Of a DNA stretch of 33,018 nucleotides, positions 13,626 to 23,127 are shown piece after piece. Where the stretch lies: the NCBI GenBank assembly GCA_902775355.1, contig CACYLY010000051.1, positions 1 through 33,018 on the forward strand, read 5' to 3'. Positions within the stretch are counted from its first letter, which is position 1; every line of letters starts with the position of its first letter. The position numbers and the translations under genes are program-made. The notes beneath the pieces were generated by a model. The model had not been told where the DNA came from, searched no databases, and saw only the letters and a list, made by a program, of their open reading frames with translations. The DNA comes from Oscillospiraceae bacterium (GTDB lineage Bacteria > Bacillota > Clostridia > Oscillospirales > Oscillospiraceae).

Positions 13626-14854
13626 TGACGGTCTTGACAGAGCCGGAGCGTTTGCTGCTGCTTTGCCTTCGTTCTGCCATTCGACGGGATTCGATATCGC
13701 TTGACGCTCCCCTGAGCTTGGAGGATTGGAAGTCGCTGCGAACGCTTGCTGTTCAGCAGCGACTGATCCCGCTTATGGCGGAAAGCTTTTCCGATGGCAG
13801 GGTGCTTTCTTCCGTTCCGGGCGAATGGAACCGTCTGCGCGAAGCCGCGCGGAAGCTGACGATCCGCCAGGCGGCCGGCACGGCGGAGTTTCTGCTGCTG
13901 TATGAGCGCCTGCGTTCTCTGGGCCTGTCTCCCGCCGTCGTGAAGGGGATCGTCTGCCGCAGCCTGTATCCGGAACCGGAACAGCGCGCTTCATCGGACG
14001 AGGATCTGTTGATCGCGCCGGAAGATTATCCCGCATATCGGGATGCGCTGCTGGACTGCGGCCTGCATCTGCTGGACCCGGACACGCCCGCTGAGGGGAA
14101 TGACGAGGTCACCTTTGTGGACCCGGAGAGAAAGCTGTATCTGGAAGTACACATGCGGCTCTTTTCCACGAGTGAAGAGGCGAAGGGCTACCGCGACCTT
14201 AACCGTTTTTTCGAAGGTGTGCTTGCGCGGACCGTTGAGCTGCCGGTATACGGGCAGAAAGTGCGGACTCTGGAGCCCACGGATCATCTGCTGTTTCTGC
14301 TGTGCCACGCCTATAAGCACATGCTCTACGGCGGCGTGGGGATCCGGCAGATCTGTGATCTCTGCCTCTTCGCTGCTCGCTATGAGAATGACGTCGACTG
14401 GACGCGTCTGCGGCAGAGCTGTTCGGAGCTGAACATGCTGAAGCTGGCGGCGGCTTTTTTCCGCATCGGCCAACAGCGTCTGGACATTTCCGCGCCTGCC
14501 GTATTTGCCGGCCTGGAAGTGGACGAGCTGCCTTTGCTGAAGGACTGCCTCGGAGGAGGACTCTACGGCGCGGACGATCCGGATCGCCTGCACAGCAGCC
14601 ACCTGACGCTGGACGCGGTGGCAGCGGACAGGCAGGGGAGAGGACGGCGCGGAATGCTCCGGGCGCTGTTTCCCAAGGGAGACGGCTTGAAGCGCAGCTA
14701 TCCGTATCTCAAGCAAAAGCCCTGGCTTCTGCCGCTGGCCTGGGGGCAGAGGATGTGGCGATACGCCTCCGCGCGGGATACCAGCGCCGGAAAGTCTCTC
14801 GAAATCGGGCGAGAGCGCATTGCCCTGCTGAAACAGTATGAGCTGCTGAAATGA
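13625..14854 (+). CDS. NTP_transf_5 family nucleotidyltransferase
   Basis: A 409-residue protein of the uncharacterised nucleotidyltransferase family NTP_transf_5. The core is KGIVCRSLYPEPEQRASSDED with LLIAPEDYPAYRDAL, where D125 and D127 are the likely metal ligands, followed by EVTFVDPERKLYLEVHMRLF with a third acidic position, and LEPTDHLLFLLCHAYKHMLYGGVGIRQICDL, a typical family block. Members occur in lasso peptide clusters next to an HprK-like kinase; one (PsmN of pseudomycoidin) was reported to add a hexose after phosphorylation. Here it overlaps the preceding gene by one base and ends the operon before a terminator. It may further modify what the kinase phosphorylates; this is inference. 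Confidence 0.82.
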   Translation: MTVLTEPERLLLLCLRSAIRRDSISLDAPLSLEDWKSLRTLAVQQRLIPLMAESFSDGRVLSSVPGEWNRLREAARKLTIRQAAGTAEFLLLYERLRSLGLSPAVVKGIVCRSLYPEPEQRASSDEDLLIAPEDYPAYRDALLDCGLHLLDPDTPAEGNDEVTFVDPERKLYLEVHMRLFSTSEEAKGYRDLNRFFEGVLARTVELPVYGQKVRTLEPTDHLLFLLCHAYKHMLYGGVGIRQICDLCLFAARYENDVDWTRLRQSCSELNMLKLAAAFFRIGQQRLDISAPAVFAGLEVDELPLLKDCLGGGLYGADDPDRLHSSHLTLDAVAADRQGRGRRGMLRALFPKGDGLKRSYPYLKQKPWLLPLAWGQRMWRYASARDTSAGKSLEIGRERIALLKQYELLK

Positions 14855-14871
14855 AGAAAGACAGCAAAAAA

Positions 14872-14908
14872 CGCCGCTGCTCCCTTTCCGGGAGCGGCGG
14901 CGATTTTT
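14872..14908. terminator. Bidirectional terminator between the nucleotidyltransferase and SDR genes
   Basis: A 13-bp stem (14872-14884 with 14890-14902, one G-T pair) is flanked by an A run on the left and a T run on the right. It serves the plus-strand operon and the converging minus-strand SDR gene. Confidence 0.92.
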
Positions 14909-14976
14909 CGGATAACGCGGGAAAAGCCTGGATCGAAAGCTGCCGGAAAGAGGCGGCTTTTCGTTTCGCGGGAGGA

Positions 14977-15768
14977 TCACCTGGCGTAGATCAGGCCAAC
15001 GATCCAGTTGGAGAGGCGGCGGGGGAGAAGCTTGGTCAGAACGGCCGCACCCTTATAGGCAAAACCCAGAGCCACCAGCGGCTTGCTGCGTTTTTTCAGC
15101 GCCATTTTGGCGACATAGGCTCCGGCGTAGGCCGGCGTCATGCCGCCCCGCTCGTCCTTCTCCATGACGGACACGGAACGCTCGATCCGCCCGGCGTACA
15201 CGTCGTCCCCGGCGCTGGATTTCTTCCGCGCGTCGGTGAATCCGGAGGCGATGTCCCCAGGCATCACCGCGCACACCGTGATCCCGAAGGGCCGCACCTC
15301 GTTCTGCAGCGCCAGCACATAGGCGCAGATCCCCGCCTTGCTGACGGAATACCAGAGCTGGAAGGGGATGGGCAGGATCCCGGCGATGGAGCTCATGCAG
15401 ACGATCCGCCCGCCGCCCTGGCTGCGCATGGCCGGGAGCACCGCCTTGGTGGCGTAATCCATGCCGAAGAGATTCAGCTCCAGCTGGGCGTGGGCGTCCT
15501 TGCTGTCGGTGGTTTCCGCCGCGCCGGAGATGCCGAAGCCGGCGTTGTTCACCAGAATATCGATCCGCCCCTCCCGGCGCAGGACTTCCTCCACCGCGGC
15601 CTTCACCTGGCCCTCGTAGGTCATGTCGGCTGTGATATGTCTCACGCCTCGCTGGGGTTTCTCGTGCCGGGAAAACTCATAGACGATGCAACCGGCGCGA
15701 TGCAGCTCCGCCGCGGTGCAGCGGCCGATCCCGCCGCTTCCGCCGGTGACGATGGCGACCTTATTCAT
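14977..15768 (-). CDS. Short-chain dehydrogenase/reductase (SDR)
   Basis: A 263-residue classical SDR with the cofactor motif TGGSGGIG (residues 8-15), NNAG, the active-site serine in MSSIAG and the YxxxK pair in WYSVSKAG. R and the lack of an acidic residue at the end of strand 2 (EFSRHEK) hint at NADP(H). The C-terminus carries a moderately hydrophobic stretch (GFAYKGAAVLTKLLPRRLSNWIVGLI), as in SDRs that touch membranes or lipids. GGAGG precedes the start by 8 bases and its own promoter lies upstream. The substrate cannot be deduced; no pathway neighbour is present. Confidence 0.9.
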   Translation of the reverse strand: MNKVAIVTGGSGGIGRCTAAELHRAGCIVYEFSRHEKPQRGVRHITADMTYEGQVKAAVEEVLRREGRIDILVNNAGFGISGAAETTDSKDAHAQLELNLFGMDYATKAVLPAMRSQGGGRIVCMSSIAGILPIPFQLWYSVSKAGICAYVLALQNEVRPFGITVCAVMPGDIASGFTDARKKSSAGDDVYAGRIERSVSVMEKDERGGMTPAYAGAYVAKMALKKRSKPLVALGFAYKGAAVLTKLLPRRLSNWIVGLIYAR

Positions 15769-15802
15769 GGCAAACCTCCGAAAGTCTTCAGATTTTTATG
15801 AT

Positions 15803-15831
15803 ATTCTATACCCTTCGCCTGTTTCCGTCAA
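15803..15831 (-). promoter_or_regulatory. Promoter of the SDR gene
   Basis: On the minus strand TTGACG (15826-15831) and TAGAAT (15803-15808) are 17 bases apart, about 35 bases before the start codon. Confidence 0.8.
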
Positions 15832-15865
15832 TGCAAAAACTTAAGGAATCTTAACCGTGCGCCCG

Positions 15866-15894
15866 TTGCGTTCTTGCTCCGGCTATGCTATAAT
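15866..15894 (+). promoter_or_regulatory. Promoter of the COG2426 membrane protein gene
   Basis: TTGCGT (15866-15871) and a perfect TATAAT (15889-15894) are 17 bases apart. It is back to back with the SDR promoter. Confidence 0.8.
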
Positions 15895-15927
15895 GCATCC
15901 AAAATGTAGCAAAGGTAAGGATTTGTC

Positions 15928-16407
15928 ATGTTGGCCTGGCTCAGCGGCACTACCCTCGGCAAGTGCATAGTGACCTTTTTCATCTCCATGGTCCCCATCG
16001 TGGAGCTGCGCCTTGGCCTGCCCTATGGCATCGCTCTCGGCCTGCCCTATTGGCTGGCGCTGACGGTCTCGCTCCTGGGAAACATGCTCCCCGTGCCCTT
16101 CATCATCATCTATATCCAGCGGATCTTCGCCTGGCTGCGGAAGCACTGGCCCTGGCTGGACGGGTTCATCACCCGCCTGGAGCGCAAGGCCGAGGGGAAA
16201 GGGGAGAAGGTGGAAAAATACGGCACCTGGGGCCTCCTGATCCTGGTGGCGATCCCGCTTCCCGGCACCGGTGCCTGGACCGGCTCCCTGGTGGCCGCCC
16301 TTTTGCACCTGAAAGTGCAGAAAGCGACGCCGGTGATCTTCGTCGGTGTCTGCATCGCGGCCTTCATCATGTCCGTCCTGACCTATGGCGTCATCAAGCT
16401 TATATAA
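15928..16407 (+). CDS. COG2426 / Sm_multidrug_ex family membrane protein
   Basis: A 159-residue membrane protein of the family named small multidrug export protein (COG2426), whose real function is not established. It has about four hydrophobic segments: residues 10-40 (ending VPIVELRLGLPYGIALGLP, the family signature), 42-65, a basic loop (KHWPWLDGFITRLERKAEGKGEKVEKYG), 95-120 (LLILVAIPLPGTGAWTGSLVAALL, second signature) and 130-155. The PGTGAWTG block recalls re-entrant loops of DedA-like proteins. It is a single-gene unit with its own promoter and terminator, AAGGTAAGG serving as ribosome site. Confidence 0.88.
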   Translation: MLAWLSGTTLGKCIVTFFISMVPIVELRLGLPYGIALGLPYWLALTVSLLGNMLPVPFIIIYIQRIFAWLRKHWPWLDGFITRLERKAEGKGEKVEKYGTWGLLILVAIPLPGTGAWTGSLVAALLHLKVQKATPVIFVGVCIAAFIMSVLTYGVIKLI

Positions 16408-16447
16408 AAAGATCTCCCGAGAGTCTTGACTCGGGAGATCTTTTTTA
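16406..16447. terminator. Bidirectional terminator between COG2426 gene and tadA
   Basis: AAAAAGATCTCCCGA and TCGGGAGATCTTTTTT pair around a 10-base loop (stem 16411-16420 with 16431-16440). It overlaps the stop codons of both converging genes. Confidence 0.92.
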
Positions 16448-16891
16448 TCGTTTGTCGGAGAAGAAATCCCGCAGCAGCGCCGCGCATTCATCCTCCATTA
16501 CCCCGCCGTAGACCTTTGGCTGGTGCCCGTAGCGCTCGAAAAACAGGTCGATCACGCTGCCGCAGGACCCGGAAACCGGCTCCCGCGCGCCGTAGATCAC
16601 CACCGGGATCCGGGCGTTGATGATGGCCCCGGCGCACATGGGGCAAGGCTCCAGAGTCACTGTCAGGCTGCAGCCTTCCAGCCGCCAGTCTCCCAGCGCG
16701 GCACAGGCCTCCCGGATGGCCTCCATCTCCGCGTGAGCTGTGGCGTCCGCGTTTTCCTGCCGACGGTTTCGCCCGCGCCCGATGATGCGGCCCTCTCTGT
16801 CCGTCACGACGCAGCCCACCGGCACCTCCCCGGCGGCAAAGGCTTCCCGCGCCAGGGCGAGGGCGGCGCTCATTTCCTTTTCGTAAACCAT
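16445..16891 (-). CDS. tadA: tRNA adenosine(34) deaminase
   Basis: TadA converts A34 to inosine in tRNA-Arg. The 148-residue form, starting at the ATG at 16891 (VYEKEMSAALALAREA), fits the family; the in-frame extension upstream to 17011 runs through palindromic leader sequence and is not credible. Zinc and catalytic residues are H53 and E55 in HAEMEAI and C83/C86 in EPCPMCAGAI. The C-terminal part includes YGAREPVSGSCGSVIDLF and QPKVYGGVMEDECAALL, as in bacterial TadA. A GGGGA ribosome site lies about 7 bases upstream. The gene is flanked by terminators, so it is probably transcribed alone. Confidence 0.93.
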   Translation of the reverse strand: MVYEKEMSAALALAREAFAAGEVPVGCVVTDREGRIIGRGRNRRQENADATAHAEMEAIREACAALGDWRLEGCSLTVTLEPCPMCAGAIINARIPVVIYGAREPVSGSCGSVIDLFFERYGHQPKVYGGVMEDECAALLRDFFSDKR

Positions 16892-16920
16892 GCTGGATTC
16901 CCCATTGTAGAGGCAGCTAA

Positions 16921-16970
16921 CAGCCGCCCGCTGTGCCTCGGCTTTTTTTCGGGCGGCTGACAGCCGCCCC
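16921..16970. repeat. Inverted and direct copies of CAGCCGCCC before tadA
   Basis: CAGCCGCCC (16921-16929), GGGCGGCTG (16951-16959) and again CAGCCGCCC (16961-16969) allow two mutually exclusive hairpins in the tadA leader, one of which holds an A run on the minus strand. It could be a leader control element or just repeat debris. Confidence 0.5.
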
Positions 16971-16978
16971 TTAGGCTG

Positions 16979-17004
16979 GAAAGAAGGCGGCCCGGAGGGC
17001 CGCC
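16979..17004 (-). terminator. Terminator of pta
   Basis: On the minus strand GGCGGCCC and GGGCCGCC form a strong 8-bp GC stem (16986-17004, loop of 3) followed by TTCTTTC. It lies about 28 bases after the pta stop. Confidence 0.7.
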
Positions 17005-17031
17005 CTCTCAAAACGTAAAATGCAGAATGTC

Positions 17032-18033
17032 TTATGCCAGTGCGGCGGTGATGATGGACATCTGGTAGACCTCTTCCGCGTCGCAGCCGCGGCTCAGGTC
17101 GTTGATGGGGGCGTTCAGACCCTGCAGGATGGGGCCGTAAGCCGCGTAGCCGCCCAGACGCTGGGCGATCTTGTACCCGATGTTGCCGGACTGGATCTCT
17201 GGGAAGATGAAGGTGTTGGCATAGCCGGCGACCTTGCTGCCCGGGAACTTGAGCTGACCGACCACGGGGGAGACCGCGGCGTCAAACTGCATCTCGCCGT
17301 CCAGATCCAGCTCGGGGGCCATCTCCTTGGCGATGGCGGTGGCATTGCGGACCAGGTCCACGCTGGCGCCCTTGCCGGAGCCCTTGGTGGAGAAGCTCAG
17401 CATGGCGACCTTCGGATCCATGCCGAAGACCTTGGCGGTGTGGGCGGTGGCTACGGCCACCTCGGCCAGCTTCGCGGCGGCAGGCAGGACCACATTGCCT
17501 TCCTTGTCCACGGTGTCCTGGTAATCGATGTTGATGGCGCAGTCGCCCATGCAGAGCATGGGAGCGCCTTCCTTGACCAGAATAAAGCAGGAGGACACCA
17601 GGTTCGCGCCCTTGCGGGTCTTCACCAGCTGCAGCGCGGGACGGACCGTGTCGGCGGTGGAGTAGGTGGCGCCGCCCAGCAGCGCGTCTGCCACGCCCAT
17701 CTTCACCAGCATGGTGCCGAAGTAGTTGCCCTTCTGCAGAGCGGCGCGGCACTCCTCGGCGGTCATCTTGCCCTTGCGCAGGGCCACCATGGTCTCCACC
17801 ATCTCGTCCATCTTGTCATAGGTGGCGGGATCCAGGATCTCCAGTCCCTCGATGTCGAAGCCGCCCTTCTCGGCAGCGGCCTTGACCTCGTCCACCTTGC
17901 CCACCAGGATGGGGGTCAGGAAGCCGTCCTTCTTCAGGCGGGCGGCGGAGGAGAGGATGCGGGCGTCAGGTCCTTCGGTGTAGACGATCTTGCGGGGATT
18001 GGCTTTCAGGATTTCAATGAGATTTTCAAACAT
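17032..18033 (-). CDS. pta: Phosphate acetyltransferase
   Basis: Pta interconverts acetyl-CoA and acetyl phosphate, the first half of the acetate/ATP-forming pathway with acetate kinase. The 333-residue protein aligns throughout with the single-domain Firmicute enzyme: RKIVYTEGPDARILSSAARL, NYFGTMLVKMGVADALLGGA, STADTVRPALQ, VAMLSFSTKGS, LDGEMQFDAA, and the C-terminal GNIGYKIAQRLG...GPILQGLNAPINDLSRGC. The start at 18033 (MFENLIEIL) is supported by GGAGGG 7 bases upstream; an in-frame ATG at 18078 lies too close to the promoter. Acetate kinase is not next to it in this window. It is a single-gene unit. Confidence 0.96.
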   Translation of the reverse strand: MFENLIEILKANPRKIVYTEGPDARILSSAARLKKDGFLTPILVGKVDEVKAAAEKGGFDIEGLEILDPATYDKMDEMVETMVALRKGKMTAEECRAALQKGNYFGTMLVKMGVADALLGGATYSTADTVRPALQLVKTRKGANLVSSCFILVKEGAPMLCMGDCAINIDYQDTVDKEGNVVLPAAAKLAEVAVATAHTAKVFGMDPKVAMLSFSTKGSGKGASVDLVRNATAIAKEMAPELDLDGEMQFDAAVSPVVGQLKFPGSKVAGYANTFIFPEIQSGNIGYKIAQRLGGYAAYGPILQGLNAPINDLSRGCDAEEVYQMSIITAALA

Positions 18034-18078
18034 TGGTTTACCCTCCAGTTGTTTTAGTGTGAAGTACTCAACATTCAT

Positions 18079-18107
18079 AATGTACCACTATACGGCAGCT
18101 TTTTCAA
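18079..18107 (-). promoter_or_regulatory. Probable promoter of pta
   Basis: On the minus strand TTGAAA (18102-18107) and TACATT (18079-18084) are 17 bases apart. The -10 box is weak. Confidence 0.55.
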
Positions 18108-18127
18108 GTTTTTCGCACAAGTTTCTG

Positions 18128-18156
18128 TTTACAAAAACGCAAACAGCCGTTATAAT
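18128..18156 (+). promoter_or_regulatory. Promoter of the XRE regulator and lepA
   Basis: TTTACA (18128-18133) and a perfect TATAAT (18151-18156) are 17 bases apart, 33 bases before the regulator start codon. Confidence 0.85.
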
Positions 18157-18188
18157 ACTGCCTGTTATCACACTGTACGAGGTTTGTT

Positions 18189-18499
18189 ATGGAACGACTT
18201 TTTTCTGAGACCCTCTCCGCCCTGCGGAAGGGGCGCGGCGTCAGTCAGCGGCAGGCCGCGGCGGACCTGGGCATCAGCCAGGCCCTGCTGAGCCATTACG
18301 AAAACGGCGCCCGGGAACCGGGCCTGCGCTTTGTGTGCAAGGCCTGTGATTACTATGGGGTCACGGCGGATTACATACTGGGCCGCTCCGCCCATCCGGG
18401 AGACGTGAGCGTGCGGGAGATCCGCGCTTTTTTGGCGCAGCTCCGCGAGCTGACGGATCGGGCCGAGAACGCGGTCAACAGCATTGAGGGGGAAGAGCC

Positions 18500-18503
<4 letters not shown>
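18189..18503 (+). CDS. XRE-family helix-turn-helix regulator
   Basis: A 104-residue DNA-binding protein with a Cro/CI-type HTH at about residues 8-62: [40 protein letters not shown] and [16 protein letters not shown]. The remaining 40 residues ([25 protein letters not shown]) look like one or two helices, perhaps for dimerisation. It overlaps lepA by four bases (ATGA), so the two are co-transcribed and coupled. Its operator is unknown; autoregulation of this promoter is an obvious but untested possibility. Confidence 0.9.
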
Positions 18504-20247
<1,744 letters not shown>

Positions 20248-20253
20248 TCCCAT

Positions 20254-20287
20254 CAACAGCAGGTCCCTTAGGCCTGCTGTTGTTCTT
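20254..20287 (+). terminator. Terminator of lepA
   Basis: CAACAGCAGG and CCTGCTGTTG (20254-20263 with 20273-20282) form a perfect 10-bp stem followed by TTCTT. Confidence 0.85.
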
Positions 20288-20323
20288 AATCGTTTCTTAA
20301 AGACTTGCCGACTTTTATCTTAA
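20285..20323 (+). promoter_or_regulatory. CTTAA direct repeats before the response regulator gene
   Basis: CTTAA occurs at 20285, 20296 and 20319, the first two exactly 11 bases apart and the third 23 further on. OmpR/PhoB-type regulators bind direct repeats spaced about one helical turn. A possible -10 box TACAAT lies at 20336-20341, without a good -35, as expected for an activated promoter. It could be the autoregulatory site of the following gene. Confidence 0.45.
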
Positions 20324-20363
20324 AGCTTGTTTTGCTACAATACAGCCACAAGAGGTGAAAAGC

Positions 20364-21056
20364 GTGACCAACATACTCATCTGTGACGACGAAAAGGATA
20401 TCGTCTCCGCGCTGAAGATCTATCTGGAGGCCGAGGGCTACCGGACCTTCTCCGCCTATAACGGGAAGGAGGCTCTGGCGATCCTGGAGCGGGAGGACAT
20501 CCAGCTGGTGCTGCTGGACATCATGATGCCCGTGATGGACGGGGTCAGCACCCTGGCAAAGCTCCGGGAGTTCTCCAACGTGCCGGTGATCCTGCTCACA
20601 GCCAAGAGCGAGGATACGGACAAGGTGCTGGGCCTGAACGTGGGGGCGGACGATTACATCACCAAGCCCTTCAATCCTGTGGAGCTCCAGGCTCGGGTCC
20701 GCTCCCAGCTCCGGCGCTATCTCCGCCTGGGCGGGGGAGCCGTGCGGGAGAGCGTGCTGACCATCGGCGGCGTCTGCCTGGACGACGGCAGCAAGACCGT
20801 CACCGTGGACGGGGAGCCGGTGAACCTGACCCCCCGGGAGTATGAGATCCTGAAGCTTCTGATGCAGTACCCCGGCCGCGTATTTCACCCCCGGGATCTC
20901 TACCGCAAGGTCTGGAACGAGGAGCCCTTCGGCGCCGAGAGCACCGTGGCGGTCCACATCCGGCACCTGCGGGAGAAGATCGAGATCGACCCCGCCGCGC
21001 CCCGGTATATCCGGGCCGTGTGGGGACAGGGCTATAAGATCGAAGGGGGCAAATGA
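20364..21056 (+). CDS. OmpR/VanR-type response regulator
   Basis: A 230-residue two-domain regulator. The receiver domain has the acidic pair in ICDDEKD, the phosphorylation site D52 in LLDIMMPVMDG, the threonine in LLTAKSED and the lysine in DDYITKPFNP. The C-terminal winged helix shows VNLTPREYEILKLLMQYPGR, ESTVAVHIRHLREKIE and the end RAVWGQGYKIEG. GTG at 20364 is preferred to the in-frame GTG at 20355 because AGAGGTG lies at the right distance from the former. It is followed after one base by its sensor kinase gene. The likely targets are this operon or the lipoprotein. Confidence 0.93.
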   Translation: MTNILICDDEKDIVSALKIYLEAEGYRTFSAYNGKEALAILEREDIQLVLLDIMMPVMDGVSTLAKLREFSNVPVILLTAKSEDTDKVLGLNVGADDYITKPFNPVELQARVRSQLRRYLRLGGGAVRESVLTIGGVCLDDGSKTVTVDGEPVNLTPREYEILKLLMQYPGRVFHPRDLYRKVWNEEPFGAESTVAVHIRHLREKIEIDPAAPRYIRAVWGQGYKIEGGK

Positions 21057-21057
21057 A

Positions 21058-23115
21058 ATGAAAAAACTATACGGAAGCTTTGCTGCGAAGCTGTTTGCGG
21101 TGATCCTGCTTTGCCTGCTGGTGCTGGGCTTCATCGGCTCGGCGCTCTCGGCCATGCTTCTCTTGGATTGGGACGCCTATACCGATTCCTATGAGACCTT
21201 CCGCAAATTTATGGTGGCGGACCGGGCCATGTCTATGGTCCGGGAGACCGGTTCGATCTACCGGGTGGAGCGGGAAGGCTATGTGAGCGATCCCAACCTC
21301 CGCTGCACGGTGCTGAATCAGGCGGGCGAAGTGCTGTATACAAACTATGCCGACGAGGAGACGATCTGGCAGACTTCGGTGCGCGTTACGCCCAATTACT
21401 CGGTGGAGTACGTGGAGGATGATACCGCGAGCTATTACCGGGAGCGGAGCGAGACCTACCCCGACGACCGGGGCGAGAGGATCGAGGTTACCCCCACGCC
21501 CCGGCCCACCGTGACGCCGGAGACGGAGTCGGTTTCCGCGACTGAGACAGAAGAACAGAGCGGACAGGTGTGGCACGTGCTGGACTATGACAGCAGCGGA
21601 CGCTATACCTTCTACAGCCATCAGGACCTGGAGAACTGGGAGCAGGAACACTCTCTTACCGTGAAGGGCTATGTGGTGCGGGATATGGAGCAGCGGGGCG
21701 ACCTGTGGCAGCGGGTGAGGCTTTCCGCCTTCCTGTATAACTGGCGCTTTGCCGTTCTCTGGATCGCCGGGCTCAGCCTTATTGCAGGGATCTTGCTCTT
21801 TATCTTTCTTCTCCGCGCCGCCGGCCATCGGAAGAATACCGAGGCCGTGGTCCCCAGCTTTGTGGAGAAGATCCCCTTTGATGTGTTCACGGTCCTGGTC
21901 ATTGCCGCCATCGCCATTTTCATGACCCCCATGATGGCGGGCTTCAACTGGCCGGAGATCCTCTTTGCTCTCATCCCCTGCATTCTGCTCATCGGGCTCA
22001 GCTTCCTTCTCTGGTGCCTGAGCTTTGCCGTGCGGGTGAAGCTGGGGACCCTTTGGAGCGGCTGCCTGACCGTGCGCTTCTGCCGCTGGTGCTGGCGCAG
22101 TGTCACCGCAATCTTCCGCCATCTCCCCATCCTGTGGAAATGGATCCTGGGCCTTGCCGCGGCGGCCTTTGTGGATCTCATCTTCCGCATGAATGCGGTC
22201 TGGTCTGAAAACCGCGCCGCCTTCTTCTGGTTCCTCTTCTGGCTGCTGGCCGCCGCTGTCACGCTTTACGCCGTGCTGGCCTTCCGCCGCCTGCGTCTGG
22301 GGGCCAAGGAGGTCGCCTCCGGCAATATGAGCTTTACCGTGGACGAAAAATACCTGGTGGGCGATCTGAAGGACCACGCCCGGGATCTGAACCATATCCG
22401 GGACGGTCTCAACGGCGCGGTGGAGCAGCGCATGAAGTCCGAGCGCTTCCGCACGGAGCTGATCACCAACGTGTCCCACGACATCAAAACGCCCCTGACC
22501 TCCATCATCAACTATGTGGACCTCCTGCAGAAGGAGGAGCCCAAGACCGAAAAGCAGCAGGAGTATCTGGAGGTCCTGTCCCGCCAGTCCGGGAAGCTCA
22601 AAAAGCTGATCGAGGACCTGATCGAGGCCTCCAAGGCCTCCACCGGCAGCCTGACCGTGGAGCTCCAGCCCTGCGACCTGGGGATCCTGCTGGACCAGAC
22701 GGCGGGGGAATACGGCGAAAAGCTGGAGCAGGCCGGCCTGGAGCTGGTGCTGCAGAAGCCGGAGACGCCGGTGACGGTCCTGGCCGACGGGCGGCACCTC
22801 TGGCGGGTATTTGACAACCTGCTGAACAATATAGTAAAATATGCCATGCCCGGGACCCGGGTCTATCTGAGCCTGCAGGAGCAGCTCGGAGAGGTCCGCG
22901 TGACCTTCCGCAACATCTCCCGGGAGCCGCTGAACATCAGCGCCGAGGAGCTGACCGAGCGCTTCGTGCGGGGAGACAGCTCCCGCCACAGCGACGGCAA
23001 CGGGCTGGGCCTGGCCATCGCCATGAGCCTGATGCGCCTGCAGAAGGGCGACCTGAGCATCGACCTGGACGGCGACCTTTTCAAGGTGACGCTGCGCTTC
23101 CAGGCCCTGCGATGA
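21058..23115 (+). CDS. Sensor histidine kinase with multi-pass membrane region
   Basis: A 685-residue kinase. A first membrane helix (residues 8-35) is followed by an extracytoplasmic part of about 190 residues with a Thr/Pro/Glu-rich linker (VTPTPRPTVTPETESVSATE), then a run of about five to six membrane helices between residues 230 and 410, a HAMP-like connector, the dimerisation domain with H474 in LITNVSHDIKTPLTSIINYV, and an ATPase domain with the N box DNLLNNIVKYA and G box DGNGLGLAIAMSLM. It pairs with the response regulator upstream. The additional membrane block is unusual for a simple sensor and might couple to a membrane signal or to the lipoprotein encoded next. Confidence 0.92.
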   Translation: MKKLYGSFAAKLFAVILLCLLVLGFIGSALSAMLLLDWDAYTDSYETFRKFMVADRAMSMVRETGSIYRVEREGYVSDPNLRCTVLNQAGEVLYTNYADEETIWQTSVRVTPNYSVEYVEDDTASYYRERSETYPDDRGERIEVTPTPRPTVTPETESVSATETEEQSGQVWHVLDYDSSGRYTFYSHQDLENWEQEHSLTVKGYVVRDMEQRGDLWQRVRLSAFLYNWRFAVLWIAGLSLIAGILLFIFLLRAAGHRKNTEAVVPSFVEKIPFDVFTVLVIAAIAIFMTPMMAGFNWPEILFALIPCILLIGLSFLLWCLSFAVRVKLGTLWSGCLTVRFCRWCWRSVTAIFRHLPILWKWILGLAAAAFVDLIFRMNAVWSENRAAFFWFLFWLLAAAVTLYAVLAFRRLRLGAKEVASGNMSFTVDEKYLVGDLKDHARDLNHIRDGLNGAVEQRMKSERFRTELITNVSHDIKTPLTSIINYVDLLQKEEPKTEKQQEYLEVLSRQSGKLKKLIEDLIEASKASTGSLTVELQPCDLGILLDQTAGEYGEKLEQAGLELVLQKPETPVTVLADGRHLWRVFDNLLNNIVKYAMPGTRVYLSLQEQLGEVRVTFRNISREPLNISAEELTERFVRGDSSRHSDGNGLGLAIAMSLMRLQKGDLSIDLDGDLFKVTLRFQALR

Positions 23116-23127
23116 AAGGAGAAGAAC

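Noticed and set aside
16892-17011. N-terminal extension of TadA
   Set aside because: The 40 additional codons run through palindromic GC-rich leader sequence, and the family starts near MVYEKEMSAAL.
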